64,000 nt of DNA from Eutreptiella sp. 'Long Island Sound 2002' (lineage: Eukaryota > Euglenozoa > Euglenophyceae > Eutreptiales > Eutreptiaceae): positions 21,157,348-21,221,347 of the forward strand of contig OZ038387.1 in the NCBI GenBank assembly GCA_964036045.1, written 5' to 3'. Below are positions 11,221 through 20,769 of this stretch, piece by piece. Positions within the stretch are counted from its first letter, which is position 1, and every line of letters begins with the position of its first letter. Under the pieces are notes generated by a model. That model did no database searches. It had not been told where the DNA came from and worked only from the letters and a program-made list of their open reading frames with translations. The position numbers and the translations under genes are program-made.

Positions 11221-13337
11221 TGGTGCCTCTTCACCAATGCGGGGCCACGAGGCACGCCAGAGAGGCACGCCGCCGGCGACAAACACAGCACAATACCAGG
11301 TGCCAAGCAACAACGGCTGAGGGGTGCCGCAAACTCGGACAGCGCACACCACACGCACACAACCACGGCACGGGAAACGGTGCCAAGCCACACCCCAGCA
11401 GGCGTGGGGCGGCCACCAAGACGCACCCCCGCCGCCCTTGGACACCAGGAGCCCGAGTAGAAGCAGAGAGGCGGAGAACTGGGCGAGGCCGAGGAGAAGC
11501 AACGAAGCGGAGATGAGGCCAAGGAGCGCCCGGGAGACCGGACGCCCCAGACTGGAGCTTCCGGGGCGCACCAAGCAAAAGGAGCCGCAGCCCCCGGACT
11601 GGAACGTCCAGGGACAAGAGGCGGCCGGGCGCCCCGGACTGGATCATCCGGGGCGGAACACACAGGAGGAGCCCCCACCCCCCGGACGGGAGCGTCCAGG
11701 GGAAAGTGGCGGCCAGAAGCGAGGAGGCAGGTGGCCAGGACGGGGGAGTCGCAGCGAAGCAGACATGACAGGATGCACCACAAAGGACAAGGCCATGGAG
11801 GCAGAGAAACACAGATGAGGACGAGGCCGAGGAGATACAGTGCAGCAGTCATGTGGACAGGGCCGTGGTGAAGCTGAGAAGCCGTCCAGTGCAAGAGGCC
11901 GCGGTTATGCAGAGAAGCAGCCAAGAGGACAAGGCCGAGGAGAGGTAGAGAAGCGGAGAACAGGCCGGGGCCGAGCAGATGCAGGGAAACAAAGAAGAGG
12001 ACAAGGCCGAGGAGAAACACACAAGTCGACAAGGCCGAGGAGAAGCGAAGTCGACGAGGCCGAGGAGAAGCCGAGCTGCGGCCACGGAGACGAAGCCGTG
12101 GTGAAGCAGTGAAGCAGCAAAGAGGAGGAGCCCGAGGTGACGCAGAGATGCCGTGACCCGGACGAGGCCGCGCAGGAGACCAGACGCCCCAGACTGGATC
12201 GTCCGGGGCGGAACAAGCAGCAGGAGCCGCTGCCCCCCGGACTGGATCATCCAGGAACAAGTGGCGGCTGACGCCCCGGACTGGATCGTCCGGGGCAGAA
12301 CAAGAATAAGATGGAGCCGAAACAAGAATCAGCAGCCAAAGCCCCACGACAGCAAAGAGCGGAGCAAAAAGTAAGGGCGCCCCTGACTGGAGCATCCGGG
12401 GCGGAACAAGCAGTAGGAGCCGCCGCCCCCGGGACTGGATCATCTGGGGACAAGCGGCGGCGGACGCCCCGGACTGGTACATCCGGGGCGGAACAAGCGG
12501 CAAGAGCCGCCGCCCCCTGGACAGGAACACGCAGGGACAAGTGGCGGAAGGAGCCCCGGACTGGATCATCCGGGCCGAAACACACAGGAGGAGCCCCCAC
12601 CGCCGAGGTGTCGCAGCGATGCAGACAGGACCGGAAGCAGCACAAAGGACAATGCCATGGAGATGCACAGAAGCAGAGATGAGGACGGGGCCGTGGTGAA
12701 GCAGAGTAGTGGTGCAGTGAATGAGGCCGAGGTGATGCAGGGATGCAGCCAGGAGGACAAGGCCGAGGAGATGCAGAGAAGCGGAGAAGAGGCCGAGGCC
12801 GGGGAGAGGGGGGGAAACAATGAAGAGGACGAGGCCGAGGAGAAGCACACAAGTCGACGAGGCCGAGGAGATGCGGAGCAGCGGCCAAGGAGACGAAGCC
12901 GTGGTGAAGCAGTGAAGCAGCAAGGAGGAGGAGCCCGTGGTGACGCAGAGATGCCGAGACCCAGACGAGGCCGCGCAGGAGACCAGATGTCCCGGACTGG
13001 ATCATCTGGGGCGGAACAAGCAGCAGGAGCCGCCGCCCCCCCGGACTGGATCATCCAGGGACAAGTGGCGGCTGACGCCCCGGACTGGATCGTCCGGGGC
13101 AGAACAAGAAAAAGAAGGAGCCAAAGCAGGAAGCAGCAGCCAAAGCTTCACGACAGCAGCGGGCGGAGCAAAGAGGGCTGGCTCCCAGGACAGGAACACC
13201 CGGGGCGGATCAAGCAGCAGGAGCCGCCGCCCCCTGGACTGGATCAACCGGGGACAAGCAGCGGCGGACGGCCCGGACAGAAACATCAGGGGCGGATCAA
13301 GCAGCAGGAGCCACCGCCCCCCGGATTGGAACACCCA
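11221..13337. repeat. Satellite block C, left part
   Basis: GC-rich tandem sequence. A ~170-bp head (about 11221-11395, with CGCCAGAGAGGCACGCCGCC) is shared with blocks A and B at 48110-48290 and 56330-56505. The body combines two repeat types: CCCCGGACTGGATCATCCGGGG-like units joined by GGGACAAGTGGCGG, and GA-rich GACAAGGCCGAGGAG units. A higher-order repeat of about 800 bp is visible, since 12000-12350 closely matches 12830-13150. Both strands carry long open frames because stop codons are rare in the unit; I do not treat these as genes. The block resumes at 17607 after a transposon insertion. Confidence 0.75.
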
Positions 13338-13361
13338 CCCTAGTGACCCCTTTTGCACACC
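13338..13361 (+). repeat. Left terminal inverted repeat (24 bp)
   Basis: It is an exact reverse complement of 17583-17606, preceded by the CA target duplication. Confidence 0.9.
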
Positions 13362-13371
13362 TTTGAGCGTA

Positions 13372-13460
13372 GCGGTTGAAGAGCGGTTGAACCCAGTTGA
13401 ACAGCATGTTGCTGTTCCACCCCCCAGTTGAACTCGGTTGAACGCGGTTGAAAAGTTCAA
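13372..13460. repeat. GGTTGAAC subterminal motif cluster, left
   Basis: Six or so copies of GGTTGAA(C) in the same orientation lie just inside the left TIR. Further clusters occur at 14192-14235, 14399-14436, 15458-15535, 17046-17108, 17286-17310 and 17506-17571. In CACTA elements comparable subterminal motifs are transposase-binding sites; that role here is inference. Confidence 0.65.
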
Positions 13461-13839
13461 CTGGCCTATCGCGCCAATCGGTGGCGCGTGCTCGCGCGAT
13501 CACGCGTTCAACAGTGGTTAATTGGTAAATGTAGCCTGTCCCACAATTTTGGTTTTGAGCTGTTCCCTAAAACCCAGTTAAAACCTGGAACCTACTACCA
13601 ATGGGCAGGTGGCGGTGTGGTGACCACATACATGAAAACTGGAGCCGGCACGTGGTGGCCAACACGTGGCGGTAAAGGGAATGCACATGGTGTGTAGTAG
13701 TTGCCACCTGCTCGCTTTTTACTATATACATGACGCATTGAATTGAAGAATATTTAATTTCACCTTTGTGCAATATGGTAGTGTCACCAAAAATAACGTA
13801 ACAATAAGAACAAATTAGAGCACCAAGAGATTCCCCATT

Positions 13840-14238
13840 GTGGTTTCTTACTTGTATGCAAGGATCCCTCTCATTTTACAATCAAAAATGCCAACGTCAA
13901 ACTTGAAGCAATGTATTGCAGATCACTACACTGGATTACAATCGGATGAATTGATGAGTGATTTGGTCAACTTGTTCACCGCATCCAAGGGTGGTCGTAC
14001 ACTATGGGAACGCCTCAAGACTAGAATGGGTAGTGGGCGGCGTAGTCGACGCAATGACCGGAAGGTCATGGAAAGGGTGTTTACACCCAAGGATGCCGTC
14101 CGGTTGATCCTTGACTTGGAAATGCCGAAAAATAGGTGCTCTACATGTCCTACATGCATACCATGGTGCGTTGCATGTATGCAAGGAGTGTTCAACCGTA
14201 TGCGAGATGCGTTCAAGTGTGCGGTTGAACACATATGA
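13840..14238 (+). CDS. Possible first exon region of transposon gene, unknown
   Basis: A 132-codon frame with polar N-terminal sequence (…LKQCIADHYTGLQSDELM…) followed by a basic stretch near residues 67-75 (GSGRRSRRNDRK). Its last third runs through GGTTGAAC/GTTCAACC motifs, which suggests that the true exon ends earlier and that an intron or spacer follows. It lies in a different frame from the next coding segment at 14397. The position, between the left TIR and a possible transposase, suggests the transposon's own gene. No domain is recognised. Confidence 0.4.
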   Translation: MVSYLYARIPLILQSKMPTSNLKQCIADHYTGLQSDELMSDLVNLFTASKGGRTLWERLKTRMGSGRRSRRNDRKVMERVFTPKDAVRLILDLEMPKNRCSTCPTCIPWCVACMQGVFNRMRDAFKCAVEHI

Positions 14239-14396
14239 AACAAATGCGACTCATGTTTGTGCAACATAGAGTGCCTACCTAGGTTTCATCGAACTATCAT
14301 GTATATGTCTTCTTCCACATGCAATTGTGGCCCCATTTACATGCTACCATCAAGTGTTTTTTCATGAAAACAACAAATTGAACATTTGTTAAAGTC

Positions 14397-15137
14397 ATGT
14401 TCAACTGCCCGGTTGAACAAGTTGAACGATTTCAACCAACGCTCACGTTGTGCACCAACGTTCACGTTGTGCGCGTCACTTTGTTCGAATTGACATGCCT
14501 CAAATTTAGGTACAAGAATCTAATATCTTGGGCCAACCGGCGAACAAAAGCTGCCCAAGAAAAGTTGGATGTTCATTGGGTGCACCCATTTCCATCTTTC
14601 AAGCGTATGCACCGTGAATGGCAACGATTGGGTAAGGCGCAAAAATAGGAAACCACTATTCACAATGGCAAAGTTGGTGTACGATGGGACTTACCGCATT
14701 TCTTTAATTATGTCGCAACACAAAAGGAGCTCATGGAGTCCATGGACTTTCCAATGATCCATGGCGAGCAATTATTCGTCATCATAATTAGAGGCGACGG
14801 GGTCCCATGTGGCTCACGCCCATGGGTGCAAATTGCGATTGGCTTTGCCAATCACATGGAAAAGGCCCGCACTCTTCAATATAATTGGACATTGGATGTC
14901 GCATTGACATCTGAACATGACGACGAAGCAATGCGTGTCTTATTTTGTGCCACGTTGCAACACATCCAAACTATCATTGATAGTGGATACATCCAAATGA
15001 ATAATGTTTATTATCGTGCACGAATCATGTTGGGTGGAGACTCTCCATGGTTGCGTCTACTTTTAGGATTGTCGCCTTACTATGCCATTGGAAGCATCTA
15101 CTCTTTTTCCACATGGTGTAGTAGGCGTGAACGATAG
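14397..15137 (+). pseudogene. Putative transposase segment with one in-frame TAG
   Basis: A single frame runs from 14397 to 15137, broken only by TAG at 14646-14648. The first ~60 bases contain GGTTGAAC motifs and may be intronic; an acceptor-like TTTAG lies near 14508. After the TAG the protein reads …VGVRWDLPHFFNYV… and later LGGDSPWLRLLLGLS followed by a WC pair. That last pattern (Asp, then a Leu/Gly-rich helix, then Trp-Cys) resembles the second-aspartate region of RNase H-fold DDE transposases of CACTA-like or related elements. This is pattern recognition only, and I cannot name a family. The TAG could derive from CAG. Confidence 0.45.
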
Positions 15138-15165
15138 ATGAACACTAAGGTGCGGCGCACAACGT

Positions 15166-15312
15166 GACGGAGGCAAGTGGCACAGCGAAGGCAAGTGGCG
15201 CGACGAAGGCAAGTAGCGCGATGGAGGCAAGTGGCGCGACGGAGGCAAGTGCCGCGACAGAGGCAAGTGGCGCGATGGAGGCAAGTGGCGCAATGGAGAC
15301 AAGTGCAAGCAC
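15166..15312 (+). repeat. 21-bp minisatellite
   Basis: About seven tandem units of GAGGCAAGTGGCGCGAYG type are present. The unit length is a multiple of three and keeps frames open on both strands. It lies between the putative transposase and the oxygenase-like gene. Confidence 0.7.
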
Positions 15313-15556
15313 AAGTACCACGGTGCAAGCAAGCGCACCAGCGGAAGAGGTGATGTCCCCATGTTCCTGCGTATGCATATGCCTCTACATTTGGTTGCAA
15401 TGCGCCTTCACAACGTCGAAGCATGCCGGTGCTATAGTGTGTGGCGGTACGTCGTGAAACACGGTTGAACACGGTTGAACACTTCAACCGGTTGGTTGAA
15501 CACGGTTGAACGCGGTTGAACTCGGTTGAACTCTCTGCAACGCTTTTGCATAGGAG

Positions 15557-16945
15557 ATGGTGAAAGTGCAACGATTGGAGGAAAAACGCCGCCTCGACGA
15601 GAAGCGCCAAGAGGCACGTGAGAAGTTCGGGTTGCCAGCGGGATCCGCAGTACGGTGGGTGCTGACCGAGGGTCCAGACAAGCGCCACCGCATCGCAGTG
15701 GGCGCCGTGGCAAAGCCAACGAAGGACGACCCCAAGCCACGGAAGGGGGAGGAGATGGTGAAACTCCCCCCCCAATGGCCCGGAGAGCAGAGTGAGGCCA
15801 AGGTCACGTGGCCAGTCATTGTGCACCTCCGCCACACAGCGTTCACGAGCGAGGATGAGGCAAAGGCCATGTTGGCGAAGTGGGAGGAGAACATGGAGAA
15901 AGCGACCAAGGAAACCGAGAGCGGAGATGCAAGACATGGAGGCCACGACAAGGAAACCGAGAGCGGAGATGCAAAACATGGAGGCCAAGACGCGGCAACC
16001 GAGAGCGGAGATACAAAAGATGGAGGTCAAGATGGGGCAAGCACGGAAGCAATCGCAAGCACGGAAGCAATCGCGGGAAGTACCACCAATGCGTCGGAGG
16101 GCACGTCCGTGGACGATGCCAACAAGGAGGGCATGTCCGATGCCCTCAACAACCCCAAGGTGGAGCACGATGCCAAGGAGAATGAACGACCTCATGTTGG
16201 AGATGATGCAAAGGAGGAAGGTGGACCTCAAGACGGCATGCACGAAGGTGGGAGGGAAAGGGCAATGGCGAGCACAAGGGAGAAGGAGTGTGCCGATGAT
16301 GGGAAGGAGGAGGTCGGACCGGAGACGCAAGCGCTATGGGCCGTGGACTCAAAGTGACTAGCCGACAAGGTCCATGAAGCCTTACAAGGCTTGAAGGGAT
16401 GGCTCCACAAGAAGAAACATGGAGGAGAGTACCGCCGGATCCTATGGGGAGCAACAAGGAAGTTTCCGACGTTTACACACGTGGGCATGTCTAAGAGGAC
16501 ACATGATGATGCACATGTTGTGCGCCTTGTAAATAATTTCCTCACGGTTTGTTTACCGTCCCTCAGTTACACCGCAATTTCCATCGTGTGGGGCAACGGA
16601 TGTGCACCCATGGATGTACACAAACATCCAAGGGATGACTCCGCGTTGAGTGGGGTGGTGGCGGTGGGTGATTTCCGTGGTGGTGGTTTCTTTACTACGG
16701 CGTGGATGGGTGGTGGGGGGGAGGGGGGGGCGCAGCGTCAAGCATGGATGCAATGTGGGCGTCAAATTGTGCAAGGGGTTGTTGTGGATGCACGAAAGGG
16801 GGTGATTTTCAATGCGTGGCGTACGCATGGGCCGGAGCGATGGGAGGGTGAAAGGTATGCCATCGTGGCGTATACATCTATCGCGTGGCACCGCCTTCCC
16901 GCTCCGATGCGCACTGAACTCCTGGACCTGGGGTTCCCATGGTGA
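15557..16945 (+). pseudogene. TET/JBP-like 2OG-Fe(II) oxygenase-domain protein, one in-frame TGA
   Basis: One frame runs from ATG at 15557 to TGA at 16943, interrupted by a single TGA at 16355-16357. The N-terminal ~265 residues are highly charged and include three ~14-residue repeats of the type KETESGDAKHGGQD. The C-terminal part (16391-16945) has MDVHKHPRDDSA, then GVVAVGDFRGGGFF, a distal His in WRTHGPERWEGERY, an Arg in GERYAIVAYTS, and a tail HRLPAPMRTELLDLGFPW. This order (metal-binding His/Asp, Gly-Gly strand, distal His, 2-oxoglutarate Arg) matches TET/JBP-type double-stranded beta-helix oxygenases that occur in transposons of fungi and algae. Activity is not shown, and the first metal motif is atypical. 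The TGA may come from CGA by deamination. Confidence 0.5.
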
Positions 16946-17045
16946 CAGGCACTGGGATTGTTCATCCAATTTGACGTGAATTGTTGGTGCCATTGTTGTG
17001 TGATTGCGATTACGTGCGGCATTTCTCCTAACGCGCTCCAGTGTG

Positions 17046-17108
17046 TGTTCAACCGTGTTCAACCGTGTTCAACCGTGTTCAACCGCGCGGTTGAACACGC
17101 AGTTGAAC
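17046..17108. repeat. GTTCAACC cluster with 26-nt perfect palindrome
   Basis: Four GTTCAACCGT units are followed by inverted GGTTGAAC copies. The centre at 17074-17099 is a perfect palindrome around AACCGCGCGGTT. It faces the right TIR. Confidence 0.8.
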
Positions 17109-17582
17109 ATGGCCGAACGCGTATGGGCGGCAATATGCAAGTAGCAGAAAATCCATGGTTTTGTGGTTATAATTGATTTGGATAAGGCAGGTGCACACTG
17201 CAAAAACCTCTGAACACCATCCGCGATAGAATGGAAGCCAAAGGACCACAATGAAGGTCAAAGCTTAGGGGAATGTGTCAAGTGGGGTGTTCAACCGCAT
17301 GGTTGAACACCAAGGCGGCGTTGACGCTACTCTTGGACATGATAGAAAGGGAGTGGCAATGTGAGGGGTATGGCATGGAATAGTGCATTGGGCATTAGTA
17401 TGTTGTTAAAAGCATGGTACATCGTCATGGATGGTTTGGAATGGCATGGTGATACGTCAAAAGTTTAATTTTTGGTAAAATTGCACTACGCGCGGTGGGG
17501 GTGTTCAACCGCTGTTCAGGGGTGGTTCAAGGGCCCAGGTGAAGTCAGTTGAACACCGGTTGAACATAGGACATGGCACCAT

Positions 17583-17606
17583 GGTGTGCAAAAGGGGTCA
17601 CTAGGG
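17583..17606 (-). repeat. Right terminal inverted repeat (24 bp)
   Basis: It is an exact reverse complement of 13338-13361, followed by CA and then block C sequence. Confidence 0.9.
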
Positions 17607-18300
17607 CAGGGACAAGTGGCGGAAGGCGCCCCGGATGGGATCATCCGGGGCAGAACAAGAAGGAGCGGCTACAACCCCAAGGGCAGGATCATCCGGGGAA
17701 AAGTAGGCTTCCGCCCCGGGCAGGATTGCCCAGGGCGGAACATGCAGGGCGAGTCCCCACCCCCCGGGCTGGAGCATCCAGGGGAAAGTGGCAGCCAGAG
17801 GCGAAGGACACGAGAGGCCGAGGCCAAGCTGGAGCAGCGATGGAGTCATGGCCGGAAGCAATGCAAAGGACAACGCCATGGAGATGCAGAGAAACAGAGA
17901 TGAGGCCGATGCCGATGAGATACAGTGCAGCAATGAAGAGGACGGGACCATGGGGAAGCGGAGAAACGGATCTATGAATGAGGCCGCGGTGGTGCAGAGA
18001 AGCAGCCATGAGAACAAGGCAGTGGTGCTGTAGAGAAGCGGAGATGAGAACGAGGCTGAGGAGAGGCAGAGCAAACAAGATGAGGACAAGGCCGTGGTGA
18101 TGCAGTGATGTACACCAGTGGACAAGGCTGTGGTGATGCGGAGCAGCAGCCACGAGGACGAGGCCGGGGAGAAGCAGTGAAGCAGCGATGACCCGGACGA
18201 GGCCGTGGTGATGCAGCGAAGCGGCAACAAGGCCATGAAGTGCCCTGGACTGGATCATCCGGGGCTGAACGCCAGTCCGCACAAGTGCCGGGCCGGACAG
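17607..18300. repeat. Satellite block C, right part
   Basis: This continues block C after the transposon, with GGGACAAGTGGCGGAAGG, CCCCGGATGGGATCATCCGGGG and GA-rich GAGGCCGTGGTGATGCAG units. Removing the transposon joins it cleanly to 13337. Long frames on both strands reflect composition. Confidence 0.75.
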
Positions 18301-18534
18301 GCCGCGCAGAGGCGGGCCCGGTTGTCCGGGTATAGCAGGCCAGACGTGAGTGCTGGTAGCTACGCCTCTCCGCCCCCCCCACCAAACAAGAGTCGCTCCT
18401 TCCGCAGGAGGGGCACGTAGGGTGCAGTGGTGCACCCAGGGCTGCCCACCCAGCTAAACCAACGGCGGAGTCACACGCGCAGCAAGATGCCCTAACCACA
18501 AATGGCGGGAACAAAAGAGTAACGCACCCACACC

Positions 18535-18765
18535 AGGAATGGCGAGGGAGCAACAACTGAATTGCCTTCCCCCTGAAGACAGAGGGGTAAGACGACAACG
18601 TCTTGGTCACCATTTACGCAAGCGGGGCACGGCAACAGAGCACTCCATCTCTCCAAGCCCTAGCAGGGGTACGTGTAGTGGCGTCCCTGCTAGGCCACAC
18701 CGGAAAAAAACAAAACAAACTCTGTGTTCTCGTGCACAAACGCAGGTCGATAACATGGGCTGCCC
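18535..18765. other. Hairpin module, copy 1
   Basis: It contains CTCCAAGCCCTAGCAGGG, a 16-nt loop and CCCTGCTAG (stem 18660-18693), then GGCCACA and later TCTGTGTTCTCGTGC. The same order recurs at 20525-20765 and 27533-27690, with compensating stem changes. Confidence 0.55.
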
Positions 18766-18986
18766 ACTCTGCATAACAAAGGGCGCAGATCACACACACT
18801 TAGGCGGCTCAAGTTGCAGGGTATAAAAGGACAGAAAGTGCCCAAAATACAGGGCCTCAAAAAACACCAAAAGAACCATTCTTTGGCTTGCAAAAAATCA
18901 AGCTGTTTTTGAAACACCAAAAGAACTCTTATGTAAGGAATTTTGGCCTTTTCGTGGTCCTGATGGGTCCAACAAATGCATTTTTT

Positions 18987-19042
18987 GGGGCAATGGACTG
19001 CTTCTTGCGCCAGGCCTCGCGCAAGAAGCAGTCCATTGCCCC
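18987..19042. repeat. 56-nt near-perfect palindrome
   Basis: The arms are 24 nt each (GGGGCAATGGACTGCTTCTT GCGC and its exact complement) around CAGGCCTC. It should form a stable cruciform or RNA hairpin. Its centre resembles the GCGCGAGGCCTCGCGC palindromes at 19821, 20007 and 20113. Confidence 0.9.
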
Positions 19043-19820
19043 TCCAAAGCCATGTAATGATGGTAGAATTTAGGAATCAAGCAGGCGCCTACACTGGAGT
19101 GACGATACAGGCACCCTTGACTTGATCACATTGTACCATATGTTTACCGGGGCGGACATTCAGCGCTCTAAACAAGCCTTGCAAATCTAATTGATGACTC
19201 AAGAATTCATTTCTAATGTTGTTGCATTCCTAACAAAAAGGAGCACATATGTTGGAGGTGTTGCACAGGGTGCATCCTTCAGCATTGCTCATGATGCACA
19301 CCTGCCACAAGTTATGGGGAGTGTCAAGCAAAAAAAAGAGTATCACCGGTAACACATGAAGCGTGTCCAATCAACAGATGACGCTGAGCTGGACAGGGAC
19401 CCCCCTTGTAGCTTTGGCTGAAGACAAATTGATCATTCCGTTGTTGACTATAAATCAAAGTAAAATGTGCAAAGAAAAATGGATTTGCCATGCGTGGCAC
19501 TTTTTTGAGCGTTTGTTTGGGCCAAAAAAACTTAATTTTTTGGAGAGCAAAAAAGCAATGTAGTGCAAATGACACCAATTATCAAGATGATGTTCGATAC
19601 CTGGAGAAAGAAGGTGCCCTGGGGGAAGCAGTCTGCCAGGCGCAGGGGCTGACCAAGCCCAAAAAGGGTCTTTCCAGCCCCGGGGGGGCAAGCTTCTGGT
19701 AAATTTCAATGACTCAACGACAATTTAGGTACTCCTTGCTTCAGTGAAGATTGTGCACAAGCGCTATCAGATGAGAACCCATCACATTGGTACAAAGAAT
19801 ATGTTTTCTGGGCCTTTTTT

Positions 19821-19838
19821 TGCGCGAGGCCTCGCGCA
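19821..19838. repeat. AGGCCT-centred palindrome
   Basis: TGCGCGAGGCCTCGCGCA is an 18-nt perfect palindrome. Confidence 0.85.
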
Positions 19839-20006
19839 ATGAGGACTGCAATGCAGTCCCAGAACTTGAAAGTCACAACCTATACCTCTTTTTTCAGGCA
19901 GTGCAAATCAAAAATCAAACCGTGGGGTGGGTGGTAAGACCACTCGACCCTGAAGCCGTCTTTCCAAAGGAAAATGAATCGGGTGAGGATTTTGGTTTAG
20001 TAAGTT

Positions 20007-20026
20007 ATGCGCGAGGCCTCGCGCAT
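20007..20026. repeat. AGGCCT-centred palindrome
   Basis: ATGCGCGAGGCCTCGCGCAT is a 20-nt perfect palindrome sharing its 16-nt core with the copy at 19821. Confidence 0.85.
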
Positions 20027-20112
20027 GGGGCAGCCCTTGAAGCACATGTTGCATATGCTTTGTATTGATATTCATTCCGCCATGCTTCTGTTTTAATGAT
20101 CCTTGGTCTTGA

Positions 20113-20132
20113 TTGCGCGAGGCCTGGCGCAA
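20113..20132. repeat. AGGCCT-centred palindrome, one mismatch
   Basis: TTGCGCGAGGCCTGGCGCAA is symmetric apart from one base pair. It is the fourth member of the local family. Confidence 0.8.
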
Positions 20133-20524
20133 AGAATTCCATCAATAAATCATTTTTCCAGGTATGCATTGAACATGAAGAACAGAAAATGATGTTGTAA
20201 TCATTTTTTCTGCAGACCATGTTCATCCAAAAAACAAGGGGAACGCAAAATGTATTTATTGGCCAATTTCTGCTAAAAGGACATTATTTTCCACTGAAAT
20301 CATAAGATTTATTGATTTTTTTAAAGCTTTTTTTGTTTTCGGCTGCCCGAAAAAAGGCACAAAATGGCACAAATGGTAAGAAAGATACTTTCTTTGGACT
20401 AATATTCTGTTTTCAAAAAGCAGGGCCTGTTAAAAACCTTTTTTTTGCATGGTCCAAACTGGGTGCATTTGCTGTGATTTTGACCATGCAACTTGAGCTG
20501 CCTAAGACGCATGGCAGCACGCCC

Positions 20525-20765
20525 GAGCCAGGTATGGCGGAGACAGGTGAATGAAGGACCCTCGGCCGAGAATGGCGAGGGACAAAGTTCAGAAGGGCCA
20601 TACAAGGGATGGCGAGCTCTGAATGACGACATCAAGGACGGCTGGACGGCATGCGGTGCACGCATACAGAACACACCACCCCTCCAAGCCTTAGCAGGGG
20701 TACGTGTAGTGGCGTCCCTGCTGGGCCACAGCCGCTAAGAGGCGCTGTGTTCTCGTGCCATAACA
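20525..20765. other. Hairpin module, copy 2
   Basis: CCTCCAAGCCTTAGCAGGGG precedes a loop and CCCTGCTGGG (stem 20690-20725), then GCCACAGCCGC and GAGGCGCTGTGTTCTCGTGC. It is closely similar to copies at 18535 and 27533. Confidence 0.55.
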
Positions 20766-20769
20766 CAGG

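Larger units (their letters stand above)
13338..17606. mobile_element. 4.27-kb DNA transposon with 24-bp perfect TIRs, carrying an oxygenase-like gene
   Basis: Perfect inverted repeats (CCCTAGTGACCCCTTTTGCA… and its complement) bound the element. It sits in a block C unit: joining the flanks with one copy of CA gives a sequence matching the uninterrupted unit at 12519-12560, so the target duplication is 2 bp (CA at 13336-13337 and 17607-17608). Many GGTTGAAC motifs occur near the ends and between genes. The element carries plus-strand frames for a possible transposase and for an oxygenase-like protein. Subterminal short motifs and short TIRs recall CACTA-type (CMC) elements, but the superfamily is inferred, not shown. 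Confidence 0.8.

Noticed and set aside
10926-12923. 665-residue minus-strand frame spanning the duplication and block C
   Set aside because: It fuses a real gene remnant (C-terminal ~90 residues) to stop-poor satellite sequence across a repeat boundary. Copy 2 shows the true upstream sequence of the gene.
15098-16330. 410-residue minus-strand frame
   Set aside because: It is the antisense shadow of the minisatellite and of the charged repeat region of the oxygenase-like gene.
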